From NCBI GenBank assembly GCA_964437425.1, contig CAYTGO010000009.1, positions 3,201 through 67,200 of the forward strand: DNA of 64,000 bases. The letters are read 5' to 3'. Of this stretch, positions 36,691 to 44,478 are shown in pieces; the first letter of the stretch is position 1; every line of letters begins with the position of its first letter. The notes below the pieces were generated by a model. It saw only the letters and a list, made by a program, of their open reading frames with translations. It ran no database searches and had not been told where the DNA came from. The DNA is from Scalindua sp964437425. GTDB taxonomy: Bacteria; Planctomycetota; Brocadiia; Brocadiales; Scalinduaceae. The position numbers were made by a program, and so were the translations under genes.

Positions 36691-37563
36691 TCAGGCAGGT
36701 AAAATTGAATCGGCATGCCGAACATCGTCTTCTCTGCTGAATAGATGTGCAAGCTCCTGTCTCGCCTGACCAATTGTCAGAGGGAGTGGATTTATTGGCA
36801 GTTTTTCTTTGTCACGCAATACTTCCATTAATTGTGCTATCTGTGGCAGCTCCAGCTTAAGGCTGTTAAGTTTTTCTGAATCTGTAAAGATTCCTTCCGG
36901 AGTACCTTCCTGTAGAACAATGCCCTTATCCATAATGGCAACCCTGTCCATATGAACAGGCACAAGGTCAACAGAATTTGTGGCGAGTATTATGGTAATA
37001 CCCTGTTCTTTATTCAGATCGTTCAGAATTTTCATTACGGTTTTTACGCCATCAGGGTCAAGTCCGCTGGTTGGTTCATCTAATATGAGTACTTCCGGCT
37101 CCATGGCAAGAATTCCGGCTATACATATTCGCTTGCTCTGACCGTAACTAAGTGCGTGGATTGCCTTTTTGGCAAACTCTTTCATTTTAACCAGTTCGAG
37201 TGCAGTATTAACCCTGCTCATAACTTCATCATAGTTTAGGCCCAGGTTTGTCGGACCAAAGGCAACATCCTCCTCAACCGTAGGCGCAATGAGCTGGTCA
37301 CTGGGATCTTGAAAAACCATTCCTACCTTTCTGAAAACCTCACCTGACTTAAACCCACTTAATGCTTTATTATCCAGGGTCACAGAACCTGAAGCAGGCT
37401 TTAACAGACCATTAAAATGTTTCAGTAATGTCGTCTTCCCTGAACCGTTTGCACCAAGTATGGCAAGGAATTCACCTTCCCTAACATCAATGTTAGCGCC
37501 ACTCAGCGCCTGCGTACCATCAGGGTACTTATGAATTAAATCATCAACTTTTATTTTGAACAT
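36691..37563 (-). CDS. cbiO: Cobalt ECF transporter ATPase CbiO
   Basis: 290 residues. Walker A GANGSGKT (37-44), Q-loop VFQDPSDQL (the ECF-type Q), signature LSYGQSKR, Walker B VLILDEPTSGLDP. VFQDPSDQLIAPTVEEDVAFGP is typical of CbiO/EcfA ATPases. The C-terminal extension of about 60 residues is usual. It is the last gene of the cbiM-cbiN-like-cbiQ-cbiO operon controlled by the B12 riboswitch at 39905. The switch His of the canonical H-loop is replaced by Asn (ATNSVDLV). Confidence 0.93.
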   Translation of the reverse strand: MFKIKVDDLIHKYPDGTQALSGANIDVREGEFLAILGANGSGKTTLLKHFNGLLKPASGSVTLDNKALSGFKSGEVFRKVGMVFQDPSDQLIAPTVEEDVAFGPTNLGLNYDEVMSRVNTALELVKMKEFAKKAIHALSYGQSKRICIAGILAMEPEVLILDEPTSGLDPDGVKTVMKILNDLNKEQGITIILATNSVDLVPVHMDRVAIMDKGIVLQEGTPEGIFTDSEKLNSLKLELPQIAQLMEVLRDKEKLPINPLPLTIGQARQELAHLFSREDDVRHADSILPA

Positions 37564-37595
37564 AATAATCTGGTTGCTACCACAATAAAACTATC

Positions 37596-37639
37596 CTTCG
37601 ACTCCGCTCAGGATGACGTCACACTGAGCGGAGTCGAAG
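37596..37639. repeat. REP-like palindrome between cbiQ and cbiO
   Basis: Arms 37596-37611 and 37624-37639 are 16-bp perfect inverted repeats (CTTCGACTCCGCTCAG and complement) with a 12-nt loop. Elements of this sequence type are widespread in intergenic DNA of many environmental bacteria. Within an operon it could stabilise or separate transcript segments. Confidence 0.8.
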
Positions 37640-37674
37640 TGCTATCAATATCGAAATCCCTATATTTTTATCTC

Positions 37675-38457
37675 TTACCAGAAAAAACCCAAAAAAGATA
37701 AAGCCATCAGTAATAACCCACACGACAAGAACAAGACGTAATCTCTCCCTGCTAATGGAGTAAGTTGAACGGTAAGCACCCTTCCTCCATCGTAGCCCCT
37801 GGAGACCATTGCGATATGGGCATTCTCAGCCCTGACAATTGATCTGATAATAAGTGTACCACTAAGACTTCCAAATGACTTTATTGTTTTGAACCATGTA
37901 ACATATCCCAGTCTGCTTCTTTGTGAAGACATCATCGTTTCCGTCTCTTCAATCAACAAAAACAGGTATCTATATACAAATGACAAAACCTCTATCAGTG
38001 TCTCCGGAATCTTCATCCAGCGGGCAGCCATACATATTTTTGTAATCGTTGTGGTAAAAGATAATAAAAGCATAAGCATTACCCCCCCCGCCACCTTTGT
38101 AAACAGCAACAGGCCAATCTGCAATCCCTCTTTTTTAAAGGCGAGTTCATAACCGAAAAGCGAACCGGAAAACATTACTGTCTCGCCATTGTGCAACCCC
38201 ATTATAACCAGGATAAATATCCCGAATAAAAACGGCATCATCATTCGAAGACCTAATGTTATAAATGACACCTTTATGGTCAATAACAATATTAAAGATG
38301 TAACAAAAAACAGTAATGGAAGCGTAATGTCATTAGATAAAATATTAAGGATCAAACCTATGCCAATATAAAACAACTTAACTCTTACCTCTACATTTGT
38401 AAGCCAGTTGCGCCTTTGCGCAAAATGATCCATAACAACATGCTTTAATATTTCCAT
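37675..38457 (-). CDS. cbiQ: Cobalt ECF transporter T component CbiQ
   Basis: 260 residues, about five or six membrane segments. The coupling-helix motifs of EcfT proteins are present (the A-R-G type signature appears as MVSRGYDGGRVL, and a related MMSSQRSRLGY segment). It anchors CbiO and couples ATP hydrolysis to CbiM. Position between the small CbiN-like gene and cbiO is standard. Confidence 0.92.
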   Translation of the reverse strand: MEILKHVVMDHFAQRRNWLTNVEVRVKLFYIGIGLILNILSNDITLPLLFFVTSLILLLTIKVSFITLGLRMMMPFLFGIFILVIMGLHNGETVMFSGSLFGYELAFKKEGLQIGLLLFTKVAGGVMLMLLLSFTTTITKICMAARWMKIPETLIEVLSFVYRYLFLLIEETETMMSSQRSRLGYVTWFKTIKSFGSLSGTLIIRSIVRAENAHIAMVSRGYDGGRVLTVQLTPLAGRDYVLFLSCGLLLMALSFLGFFW

Positions 38458-38472
38458 AGTTATCTATTTTTA

Positions 38473-38528
38473 GACAGGATAACAGGATTAACCAGATAGT
38501 TAATTTCTGTTTATCCTGTTATCCTGTC
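38473..38528. repeat. Palindrome between the CbiN-like gene and cbiQ
   Basis: Arms 38473-38488 and 38513-38528 are 16-bp perfect inverted repeats (GACAGGATAACAGGAT and complement) around a 24-nt AT-rich loop. Different in sequence from the palindrome between cbiQ and cbiO. Confidence 0.75.
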
Positions 38529-38533
38529 AATTT

Positions 38534-38878
38534 TTATTCTTGTGAATTATTTTTATCTTTTCCCTCGATAAATAATTTTCTGAAGTTGTAGCCGATGACA
38601 ATACCCCCGACCAGACCAAAAAAGGTAAAAACAAACAGCAGGAGATCTCCCTGGTCTGTGTTGATATAAGGATCTCTTGGTGGATGGCCATATTTTTCGG
38701 CATATTTCCCTACAATGCTTACATCAATTCCTGTCCATTTCCCCTCTTCTTCAGGCGCTACCGTTTCTTCCGCTTCAATACCTTCTATTGGATCAGGCAT
38801 GTCTGGCCCTGCCGCATACAAAACGTGCGATTGAGTGAAACATAATATGAATGCGAAAATAGTGAAATACTTTAACAT
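38534..38878 (-). CDS. Small CbiN-like component of the cobalt transporter
   Basis: 114 residues: signal peptide (cut near LYA-AGP), an acidic periplasmic stretch with WTGIDVSIVGKYAEKYGHPPRDP, and one C-terminal membrane segment (LLLFVFTFFGLVGGIVIGY). The periplasmic motif INTDQGDLLLF is what I associate with the short accessory subunits encoded between cbiM/nikM and cbiQ in deltaproteobacterial cobalt/nickel loci. It replaces classical CbiN, which has two membrane segments. Assigned by position and motif, not by search. Confidence 0.7.
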   Translation of the reverse strand: MLKYFTIFAFILCFTQSHVLYAAGPDMPDPIEGIEAEETVAPEEEGKWTGIDVSIVGKYAEKYGHPPRDPYINTDQGDLLLFVFTFFGLVGGIVIGYNFRKLFIEGKDKNNSQE

Positions 38879-38985
38879 AATAAAACATATTTAAGGATTT
38901 AAGAATTGGGGAATTAAAGAATTAAAAGATGCTTCTTGCAATTTCCAGAATTCCTTAATCCATCAATCCCTGAATTCCTCAATTG

Positions 38986-39750
38986 TTATTCTTTTATAAC
39001 CCTCAGGTTGTATAAAATGCTCGGACGGACTTTATATACGTAGGACAAAGCAAATCCAACAACAATACCTTCCGCAATACATAGTGGTCCCTGAGAAGTA
39101 GCCATGAACACGACAAATATCTCTAACATTGCCTTTGCGCTGTGCATCATTGCAACAGAGAACGACTCGTCCCCTTCAAATACCAGAAGCCCTAATCCTA
39201 TAGAAGTCCCCATATAAGTACACAAATCAGAAACTACTCCAGCCAGAAAACCACACCAGAACAGCTTAAGGCCCATCCTCTGCGACAACCTGAATGCAAA
39301 GTACCCTGAAAAGGAGCCGAGTACACCCATAGAAAAGATATTAACACCCAGGGTAGTAAGCCCTCCATGAGCAAGAAAAAGTGCCTGTATAAAAAGCGCA
39401 ATTCCTGCAATAACAACACTCACAAATGGCCCCAACAACATCGCACTCATTCCTGTCCCAGCCGGGTGCGCAGTTGCCATTCCATTCAAACCTACTACAG
39501 GAATTGGAAAACATGAAAAAACGAACACGGCGGCACCAACTAATCCAACTAACGGAAGGAAGCCCGGCACATCTCTTTTCTTTTTCTTCAGACTGAGTGT
39601 ACCAATGACAACGAAGGGTATAATCAGAATGAACCAGAAAACAACCCATTTTGGAGGCAATATACCTTCAGTAATATGCATTGCATACGCGACATGTGGC
39701 AACAGCAAAAGTGCAATGACGATAGATATGCCTAATAATTTTTTTTTCAT
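38986..39750 (-). CDS. cbiM: Cobalt ECF transporter substrate component CbiM
   Basis: 254 residues from ATG 39750. The ORF extends further upstream, but that extension (to 39840) runs through the terminator hairpin and is not coding. An N-terminal signal (MKKKLLGISIVIALLLLPHVAYA) precedes the mature start MHITEGILP, whose N-terminal Met-His is the metal-binding ATCUN-like site of CbiM. The second His is replaced or shifted, as ATAHPAGTG carries a conserved His. About seven membrane segments. First gene of the operon after the B12 riboswitch, so cobalt import is shut off when cobalamin is plentiful. Confidence 0.93.
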   Translation of the reverse strand: MKKKLLGISIVIALLLLPHVAYAMHITEGILPPKWVVFWFILIIPFVVIGTLSLKKKKRDVPGFLPLVGLVGAAVFVFSCFPIPVVGLNGMATAHPAGTGMSAMLLGPFVSVVIAGIALFIQALFLAHGGLTTLGVNIFSMGVLGSFSGYFAFRLSQRMGLKLFWCGFLAGVVSDLCTYMGTSIGLGLLVFEGDESFSVAMMHSAKAMLEIFVVFMATSQGPLCIAEGIVVGFALSYVYKVRPSILYNLRVIKE

Positions 39751-39781
39751 TTCAATCAATCTGGACACAAAAAAAACAAAC

Positions 39782-39819
39782 AAAAAAACCCGTACCTTTT
39801 GCGGTAAAAAGGTACGGGC
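39782..39819 (-). terminator. Riboswitch-controlled terminator before cbiM
   Basis: Arms 39789-39800 and 39806-39818 pair over 12 bp; on the minus strand the stem is followed by seven or more T residues. It lies between the B12 riboswitch and the cbiM start, the standard position for ligand-dependent transcription attenuation. Confidence 0.85.
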
Positions 39820-39904
39820 TATCAGTAAGTCTGCATACAAGTTAACTTGATGCTAAATTACCATATAAACCTTCACCTTCTTTACCATCGAAGTTTATGT
39901 GAAG

Positions 39905-40095
39905 CAGTTACAGGCAGGTCTTCTGACTATCGAATCGTTCTACTCATTGCGCCTTCCCATACGCCTGTGGCGAATAGTGGCCATGCAATTTTCGTCATCG
40001 ACTACAGCGGCGGGTCCGTTCCCTGTTCTACCAGGGATTCCCTTTTAAATCCCATCTATTACATTCAGGATGGAATTACCTGTAACCGTATTCTT
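39905..40095 (-). promoter_or_regulatory. Cobalamin riboswitch controlling cbiM operon
   Basis: On the minus strand the core elements occur in order: AAAGGGAATCC, CCCGCCGCTGTAG, GGCCACT, GGGAAGG, and the B12 box AGTCAGAAGACCTGCC. The closing P1 stem is formed by GGTTACAGG at the 5' end and CCTGTAAC at the 3' end. About 190 nt, the normal size. With a terminator at 39782-39819 it should terminate transcription when adenosylcobalamin is bound. Confidence 0.93.
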
Positions 40096-40127
40096 TAATT
40101 GTTTAAGATCAAAATCAAGAACGAGTA

Positions 40128-40156
40128 ATTCTACTTATAATACTTAATCCTGTCAA
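40128..40156 (-). promoter_or_regulatory. Sigma-70-type promoter of the cbiM leader
   Basis: On the minus strand TTGACA (40156-40151) and TAGAAT (40133-40128) are 17 bp apart, a near-consensus promoter. The start would be near 40121, about 25 nt before the riboswitch P1 stem. Confidence 0.7.
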
Positions 40157-40221
40157 CTTAATCATATTAGGTCCAATGAAATTGTGTTAACAGGAACCTG
40201 ATTAGAGTCCTCGGCGCCTTT

Positions 40222-40255
40222 TGTCCGGAGAAGGGAATCTGTTCTCCAATTTTTT
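40222..40255 (+). terminator. Terminator-like hairpin with no known gene before it
   Basis: Arms 40227-40232 and 40242-40247 pair over 6 bp, followed by AATTTTTT on the plus strand. A TATAAT hexamer lies at 40136-40141 on the same strand, with no good -35. Could end a small RNA of about 105 nt. Confidence 0.35.
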
Positions 40256-40407
40256 GAAGGTTTTTCCTCTTGATTTTACTTTTTAACCTTATACTATTAT
40301 GATTTCCTTATCCCTGTATTAATGCTTTTGTAATAAACAGAAGTTACTGCCATTCAACAGGGGCTGAATGGACAAGCCAACCTATTAGTTTACGTGGTAA
40401 TAATACG

Positions 40408-41253
40408 ATGATATTCAGGTTTGTACAATATTTTATAACCGCAGTCACAACCCTCCTTGTAGCCGGATGTGCACTCAACGGTGAATTACTACGCTTGAAA
40501 CATGCTACAGTGAATGGTGACATCATTGTTGTGAGTCAATTACTCGCTGAACACGAGGACATAAATGTAAATGCAAAAGACAAGAACGGCAACACGGCCC
40601 TGATGCATGCAACTTCCAGTGGTGAAATTAAGATCGTAAAAATCCTGTTAAGCGCAGGGGCTGATGTGAACACGAAGAACAAGAGACGTAATACTGCCCT
40701 TATAATAGCAACATTGCAAGGAAACGTAAATATGGTGGATACCTTCTTAAACGCAGGAGCCGATGTGAGCGTGAAAAACAAGGATGGTTATACCGCCATT
40801 AAGATTGCGGCAGAAAACAATCAAAAAGAGATCATACGTTTGCTTATGGTTGCCGGAGCTGTAGACAAGCCAGGCAGATCCGCTCTGATGTTTGCTGCAC
40901 TGAGTGGAGACTACACTACCGCAAATAACTTGCTGGTTGATGGTGTAGAGGTAAATGCAAAAGACAAAATTGGCAACACCGCCCTGATACATGCTGCTTC
41001 CAGTGGTAAGATTAAGATCGTAAAGCTCTTGCTGAACTCAGGGGCTGATGTGAATGCAATAAACAAAAGACGCAGTACTGCCCTTATAATTGCTGTACGA
41101 TCTGGACACGTAGCTATGGTAGAAGCCTTGCTAAGTGCGGGAGCCGATGTGAGTGTGAAAAATAAGAGAGGTAATACAGCACTTAAGATCGCAGGAGTTA
41201 ATGGTCAAAAGAAAATCGCCCACATGCTACTGCAGGCAGGTGCAGCAAAATAG
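40408..41253 (+). CDS. Ankyrin-repeat lipoprotein
   Basis: 281 residues. The signal peptide ends in a lipobox (LLVAGC), so the mature N-terminal Cys at about residue 21 should be lipidated. The rest is seven or eight ankyrin repeats of 33 residues with the usual G.TAL..A...G...IVK.LL..GADVN pattern. Repeats 1-3 and 5-7 are near-duplicates of each other, a sign of recent block duplication. Ankyrin arrays bind proteins. The neighbouring cobalt and NosL-S41 genes are on the opposite strand, so no operon context. Confidence 0.88.
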   Translation: MIFRFVQYFITAVTTLLVAGCALNGELLRLKHATVNGDIIVVSQLLAEHEDINVNAKDKNGNTALMHATSSGEIKIVKILLSAGADVNTKNKRRNTALIIATLQGNVNMVDTFLNAGADVSVKNKDGYTAIKIAAENNQKEIIRLLMVAGAVDKPGRSALMFAALSGDYTTANNLLVDGVEVNAKDKIGNTALIHAASSGKIKIVKLLLNSGADVNAINKRRSTALIIAVRSGHVAMVEALLSAGADVSVKNKRGNTALKIAGVNGQKKIAHMLLQAGAAK

Positions 41254-41350
41254 ATACTCGATTTTCCTGATAATGATTCTAGAAAAATGGTTTGATATGT
41301 AATTTTTTGAGTTCCACTTCCCACTAACAAACAATGTCCTTTTGACTTAC

Positions 41351-42928
41351 CTACCGTTGATTAATAAGTTCTATCACAAATGCCATCTGTTCATCATTAC
41401 CTTCAATAATATAATCAGGTTTTACGCCTGCACCCTGTAGTGAGGTACCATCAGCGAGGTAGAATTCACCGATAGTAAGAACTAAAGTATGTTTATAGTT
41501 TAATGGAAATACCTTTTGTATTGTTCCCTTTCCATAACTTTTTGTGCCCACAAGTCTTGCCTTATTATAGTGATGTAAGGTTGCGGCAAATATCTCAGCA
41601 CAGCTTGCGGTATCACTGTTTATCAATATCACCAGAGGGCATGTAAACTCTCCATTATCTCTGTCCTTTTTCCGGGAAAAATATTTTGTCTGACCTTTAC
41701 TTTCTACCGTTAGTAGAAGTTTACCTTCCGGAATAAATAATTCCATTATTGGAATGGTCTCTTCCAGGCTTCCTCCCGGATTATCCCGCAGATCAATTAT
41801 CAGTCCGCAAAGGTCTATAACTTTTAAATCTGCCAACGCCTTTTTAAAGTCCTCCTTTGCCCTTCTCCCAAAATGCTTAATCTTAATGTATCCTATATTA
41901 TCATTAATAATACTTGTGTCGGATATTGTCTCATCTCTTTCGAAGCCTCTTATGAACTCGGAAGAAGAAGGCTTAATCTCTTTGAGCGAACTATGCTGAT
42001 CCAGGGAAGTTGTTAAGCTTTTGATGGATAATTTGATCAGATCTTCAACATTAGTATCTTTATAATAGTTATCTTTTATCCTGAGAATAAGCTCTTCCAA
42101 AAGAAGAACATCTTCATCCTCTTCAGATGAGAATTCAGGATCTTTTTTCCTCAACACCTCGTATTCCAATCTGTCAATGTCAACAATTTCTCCATCGTAT
42201 ATTTTCTGAAAATCCCTTGCAGACTCTAGGGAATTGAAAGCCACTACGTAGGGCGGCATTGAATCCTTAAGAGTGATATCAGGGCCGTTAATATACCAGG
42301 CATTTTGAGTATCAATCTTTTTTTCGCTATAGTAATCTACACACTCCATTGATATTATTTCTTCACTATATTTGTTTCTATAACTTAAGGCACAGTGGAT
42401 ACAACACGTTTTTTTAGTATCCCCATTCAGGGCCAAGAAATATGCGGTTTTTATATTTGTTACTAACATGCGGCACCATACGCACATATCTTCAATATTA
42501 TATTCTTCTATTTTGAATGGAAATGTTATCTCACGGTCTTCTCCTTCCCGGTTAAACTGAACGATAAACAGATACTGACCCTTATCCTCCAAAACCTGTC
42601 TCATTCTATAGTTGGATTCATTATCTAAGAATGGTATGTAAGAAACTCTTTCTATGCCCTGAGGATCTACGATCTTAAACTCAAGTTCTTGGTTATAATA
42701 AGATCCTGAACTGATTTTTTCTACCCGAACGGTAAAATCGAAGAGCCCGGTATCCCCAACAGGATAATACGAAAGAGAGGCTCTGTATTCTTCCGTCTCT
42801 TTGAGATGATTTATCACGGTTGGTCGTGGGGGAGCATCCCCGTCCTGGTGTGAATAGACTGGATTCAGCAAAAGGACATTGAGGCAGGAAAACAGGAATA
42901 GCAAAAACGCTTTTATTATATATTTCAT
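41351..42928 (-). CDS. NosL-like domain fused to an S41-family peptidase
   Basis: 525 residues from ATG 42928, with GAAAGGGA five bases upstream; an in-frame TTG at 42940 lies inside that site. Signal peptide (1-26). Residues ~40-140: a beta-rich domain. Residues ~145-250: a NosL-like copper-binding domain with DMCVWCRMLV (Cys149, Cys152, Met154), a second CCIHC cluster (175-179) and the NosL ending YVVAFNSLESARDFQ....GEIVD. Residues ~275-525: an S41 C-terminal-processing-protease core with DLRDNPGG, catalytic Ser442 in NSDTASCAEI and Lys467 in GTKSYGKGTIQ; no PDZ domain is visible between the parts. Known: NosL delivers copper to nitrous oxide reductase. The fusion is unusual. Role unknown. 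Confidence 0.8.
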   Translation of the reverse strand: MKYIIKAFLLFLFSCLNVLLLNPVYSHQDGDAPPRPTVINHLKETEEYRASLSYYPVGDTGLFDFTVRVEKISSGSYYNQELEFKIVDPQGIERVSYIPFLDNESNYRMRQVLEDKGQYLFIVQFNREGEDREITFPFKIEEYNIEDMCVWCRMLVTNIKTAYFLALNGDTKKTCCIHCALSYRNKYSEEIISMECVDYYSEKKIDTQNAWYINGPDITLKDSMPPYVVAFNSLESARDFQKIYDGEIVDIDRLEYEVLRKKDPEFSSEEDEDVLLLEELILRIKDNYYKDTNVEDLIKLSIKSLTTSLDQHSSLKEIKPSSSEFIRGFERDETISDTSIINDNIGYIKIKHFGRRAKEDFKKALADLKVIDLCGLIIDLRDNPGGSLEETIPIMELFIPEGKLLLTVESKGQTKYFSRKKDRDNGEFTCPLVILINSDTASCAEIFAATLHHYNKARLVGTKSYGKGTIQKVFPLNYKHTLVLTIGEFYLADGTSLQGAGVKPDYIIEGNDEQMAFVIELINQR

Positions 42929-43043
42929 TGTCCCTTTCAAAATCTTCTAACTACGATACTTATTGTTGAAATACTCAGAGTAATAGATTGTGTTTATATA
43001 AATGTTTAAGAGTATAGTACAATTTTCATAATACTTTTTGCAC

Positions 43044-43093
43044 AAAAAAAAGGAGCAAGGGTTATATGTAAAAGACAATCCCCCCTTGCTCCT
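43044..43093 (-). terminator. Rho-independent terminator of the YVTN propeller gene
   Basis: Arms 43051-43061 and 43083-43093 pair over 11 bp; on the minus strand a run of seven T residues follows. It separates the B12-regulated unit from the NosL-S41 gene downstream. Confidence 0.85.
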
Positions 43094-43135
43094 CTTAAAA
43101 ACTATGAAACAAACACCTATGTAGCAAAGACTAAA

Positions 43136-44338
43136 TTAATGACAATAATTTGCTGCACCAATAATTGTCACTGCCCATGGTGAAAGACCGACATTAGTTA
43201 TCTCCTTGTAGTCGTCAGTATCCGCATCAAAGACAAAAACTGAATTCCTGGCTGATGCTGCAAGGTACACTTTCTTTCCGTCTAGTGTAGTCGATGCAGT
43301 TTCAGGACTCACATTCAGACCAAGCTTAATCTTCTTTATTTCTCTCATCTCTTCCATGTCATATATATATACTCCATTATCTCCTCTGCTTATGACATAA
43401 GCCTTTTTACCTCCGTTTACAAAGTTGACTCCAGTCATATCCGCACCACCAGGGAATGTTGCTATAACCTTATTAATGGTTGTGTCAATTACGGAGATAG
43501 TCTCGTCTCCATTGTTTGGCACAAGCATCTTTGTACCATCAGGGGACGCATAAGCACGCCAGGGATCATCTCCAACAGGAATTGTTGCCACTACACTGTC
43601 ATCTATTGTATCAATAACAGCAACCTGGTCTGAATCACCGTCAGCGGCATAGGCATAACGGCCGTCAATTGTCAATGTAGGATTTGCGATACCTACAACT
43701 TCAGCTAATTTACTATTCATGTCTACCTGGGCCATTACATATGCACTTCCTACTTCCATCGTTGATGCAACCAACTGTGTTTCAACATCTATAACTCCTA
43801 CTTCATGTGCTCCCATGTTAGAGATGTAAACCTTTGAGCTACCCGGCAGGCAGACAATGCCGTGTGGTTCAAAGAAACCGTTGAGCCTTCTTATCTCTTT
43901 TTTAGCTTCTATATCCACGACAGAAACACATCCTGCAGCCATATTTCCAATATACGCATATTTACTGTCAGGAGTAATATCGAAATGCTCCGGCATAAGT
44001 CCCAACCTGACCTTGGTAAGCTCTCTAGTCTTTAGATCAATGATCGCTACAAAGTTGGAGTTTGTACCTGTTACCAGTAAGTTTTTTCCATCCAGGGTCG
44101 CAACGGCCATATGTGGATTTGACCAGTCACCACACGCAATACGGTCCAGTATTACATCCGTATTCATATCTATTACGGTAACATCACTGGAATCACGATT
44201 GGTAACAAACACAACGGAATTAGGATCAAAACTTACCTGTTTATCGTCAGCCTGGCTAACCAATGCAAAAACCCACGATGCTGTAACCATGCAACATACA
44301 AAGATACCTGTATTAAACATCTTCAAATTTCTCAACAT
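43136..44338 (-). CDS. Secreted YVTN beta-propeller protein
   Basis: 400 residues from ATG 44338, which has AAAGGAGGAG in place; an alternative upstream start at 44392 also has a GGAGG. Signal peptide (MFNTGIFVCCMVTASWVFALVS-QAD). Seven YVTN-type blades follow (FVTNRDSSDVTVIDMNTDVILDRI, AYVISRGDNGVYIYD and so on), each with V-x-V-I-D. Such propellers are extracytoplasmic binding or electron-transfer partners. No heme or cofactor motif. 140 bp downstream of the B12-controlled porin with no terminator between, so probably under the same riboswitch pair. It could be a corrinoid-binding or capture protein; this is inference from position. Confidence 0.85.
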   Translation of the reverse strand: MLRNLKMFNTGIFVCCMVTASWVFALVSQADDKQVSFDPNSVVFVTNRDSSDVTVIDMNTDVILDRIACGDWSNPHMAVATLDGKNLLVTGTNSNFVAIIDLKTRELTKVRLGLMPEHFDITPDSKYAYIGNMAAGCVSVVDIEAKKEIRRLNGFFEPHGIVCLPGSSKVYISNMGAHEVGVIDVETQLVASTMEVGSAYVMAQVDMNSKLAEVVGIANPTLTIDGRYAYAADGDSDQVAVIDTIDDSVVATIPVGDDPWRAYASPDGTKMLVPNNGDETISVIDTTINKVIATFPGGADMTGVNFVNGGKKAYVISRGDNGVYIYDMEEMREIKKIKLGLNVSPETASTTLDGKKVYLAASARNSVFVFDADTDDYKEITNVGLSPWAVTIIGAANYCH

Positions 44339-44478
44339 ACTCTTTCTCCTCCTTTCAGGATTTTTCGAAATTATAAAGTAAAAACTTTTCATTTTGATCA
44401 ATCCACCTCCTTCCATGAATTTGATGAACTTTTTACTGGCATACGAACTGCCAATTCTTAGATACTATATAGAGGTAT

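Noticed and set aside
38986..39840. Longer cbiM ORF starting at 39840
   Set aside because: The extension covers the terminator hairpin and T-run; the start at 39750 begins a proper signal peptide.
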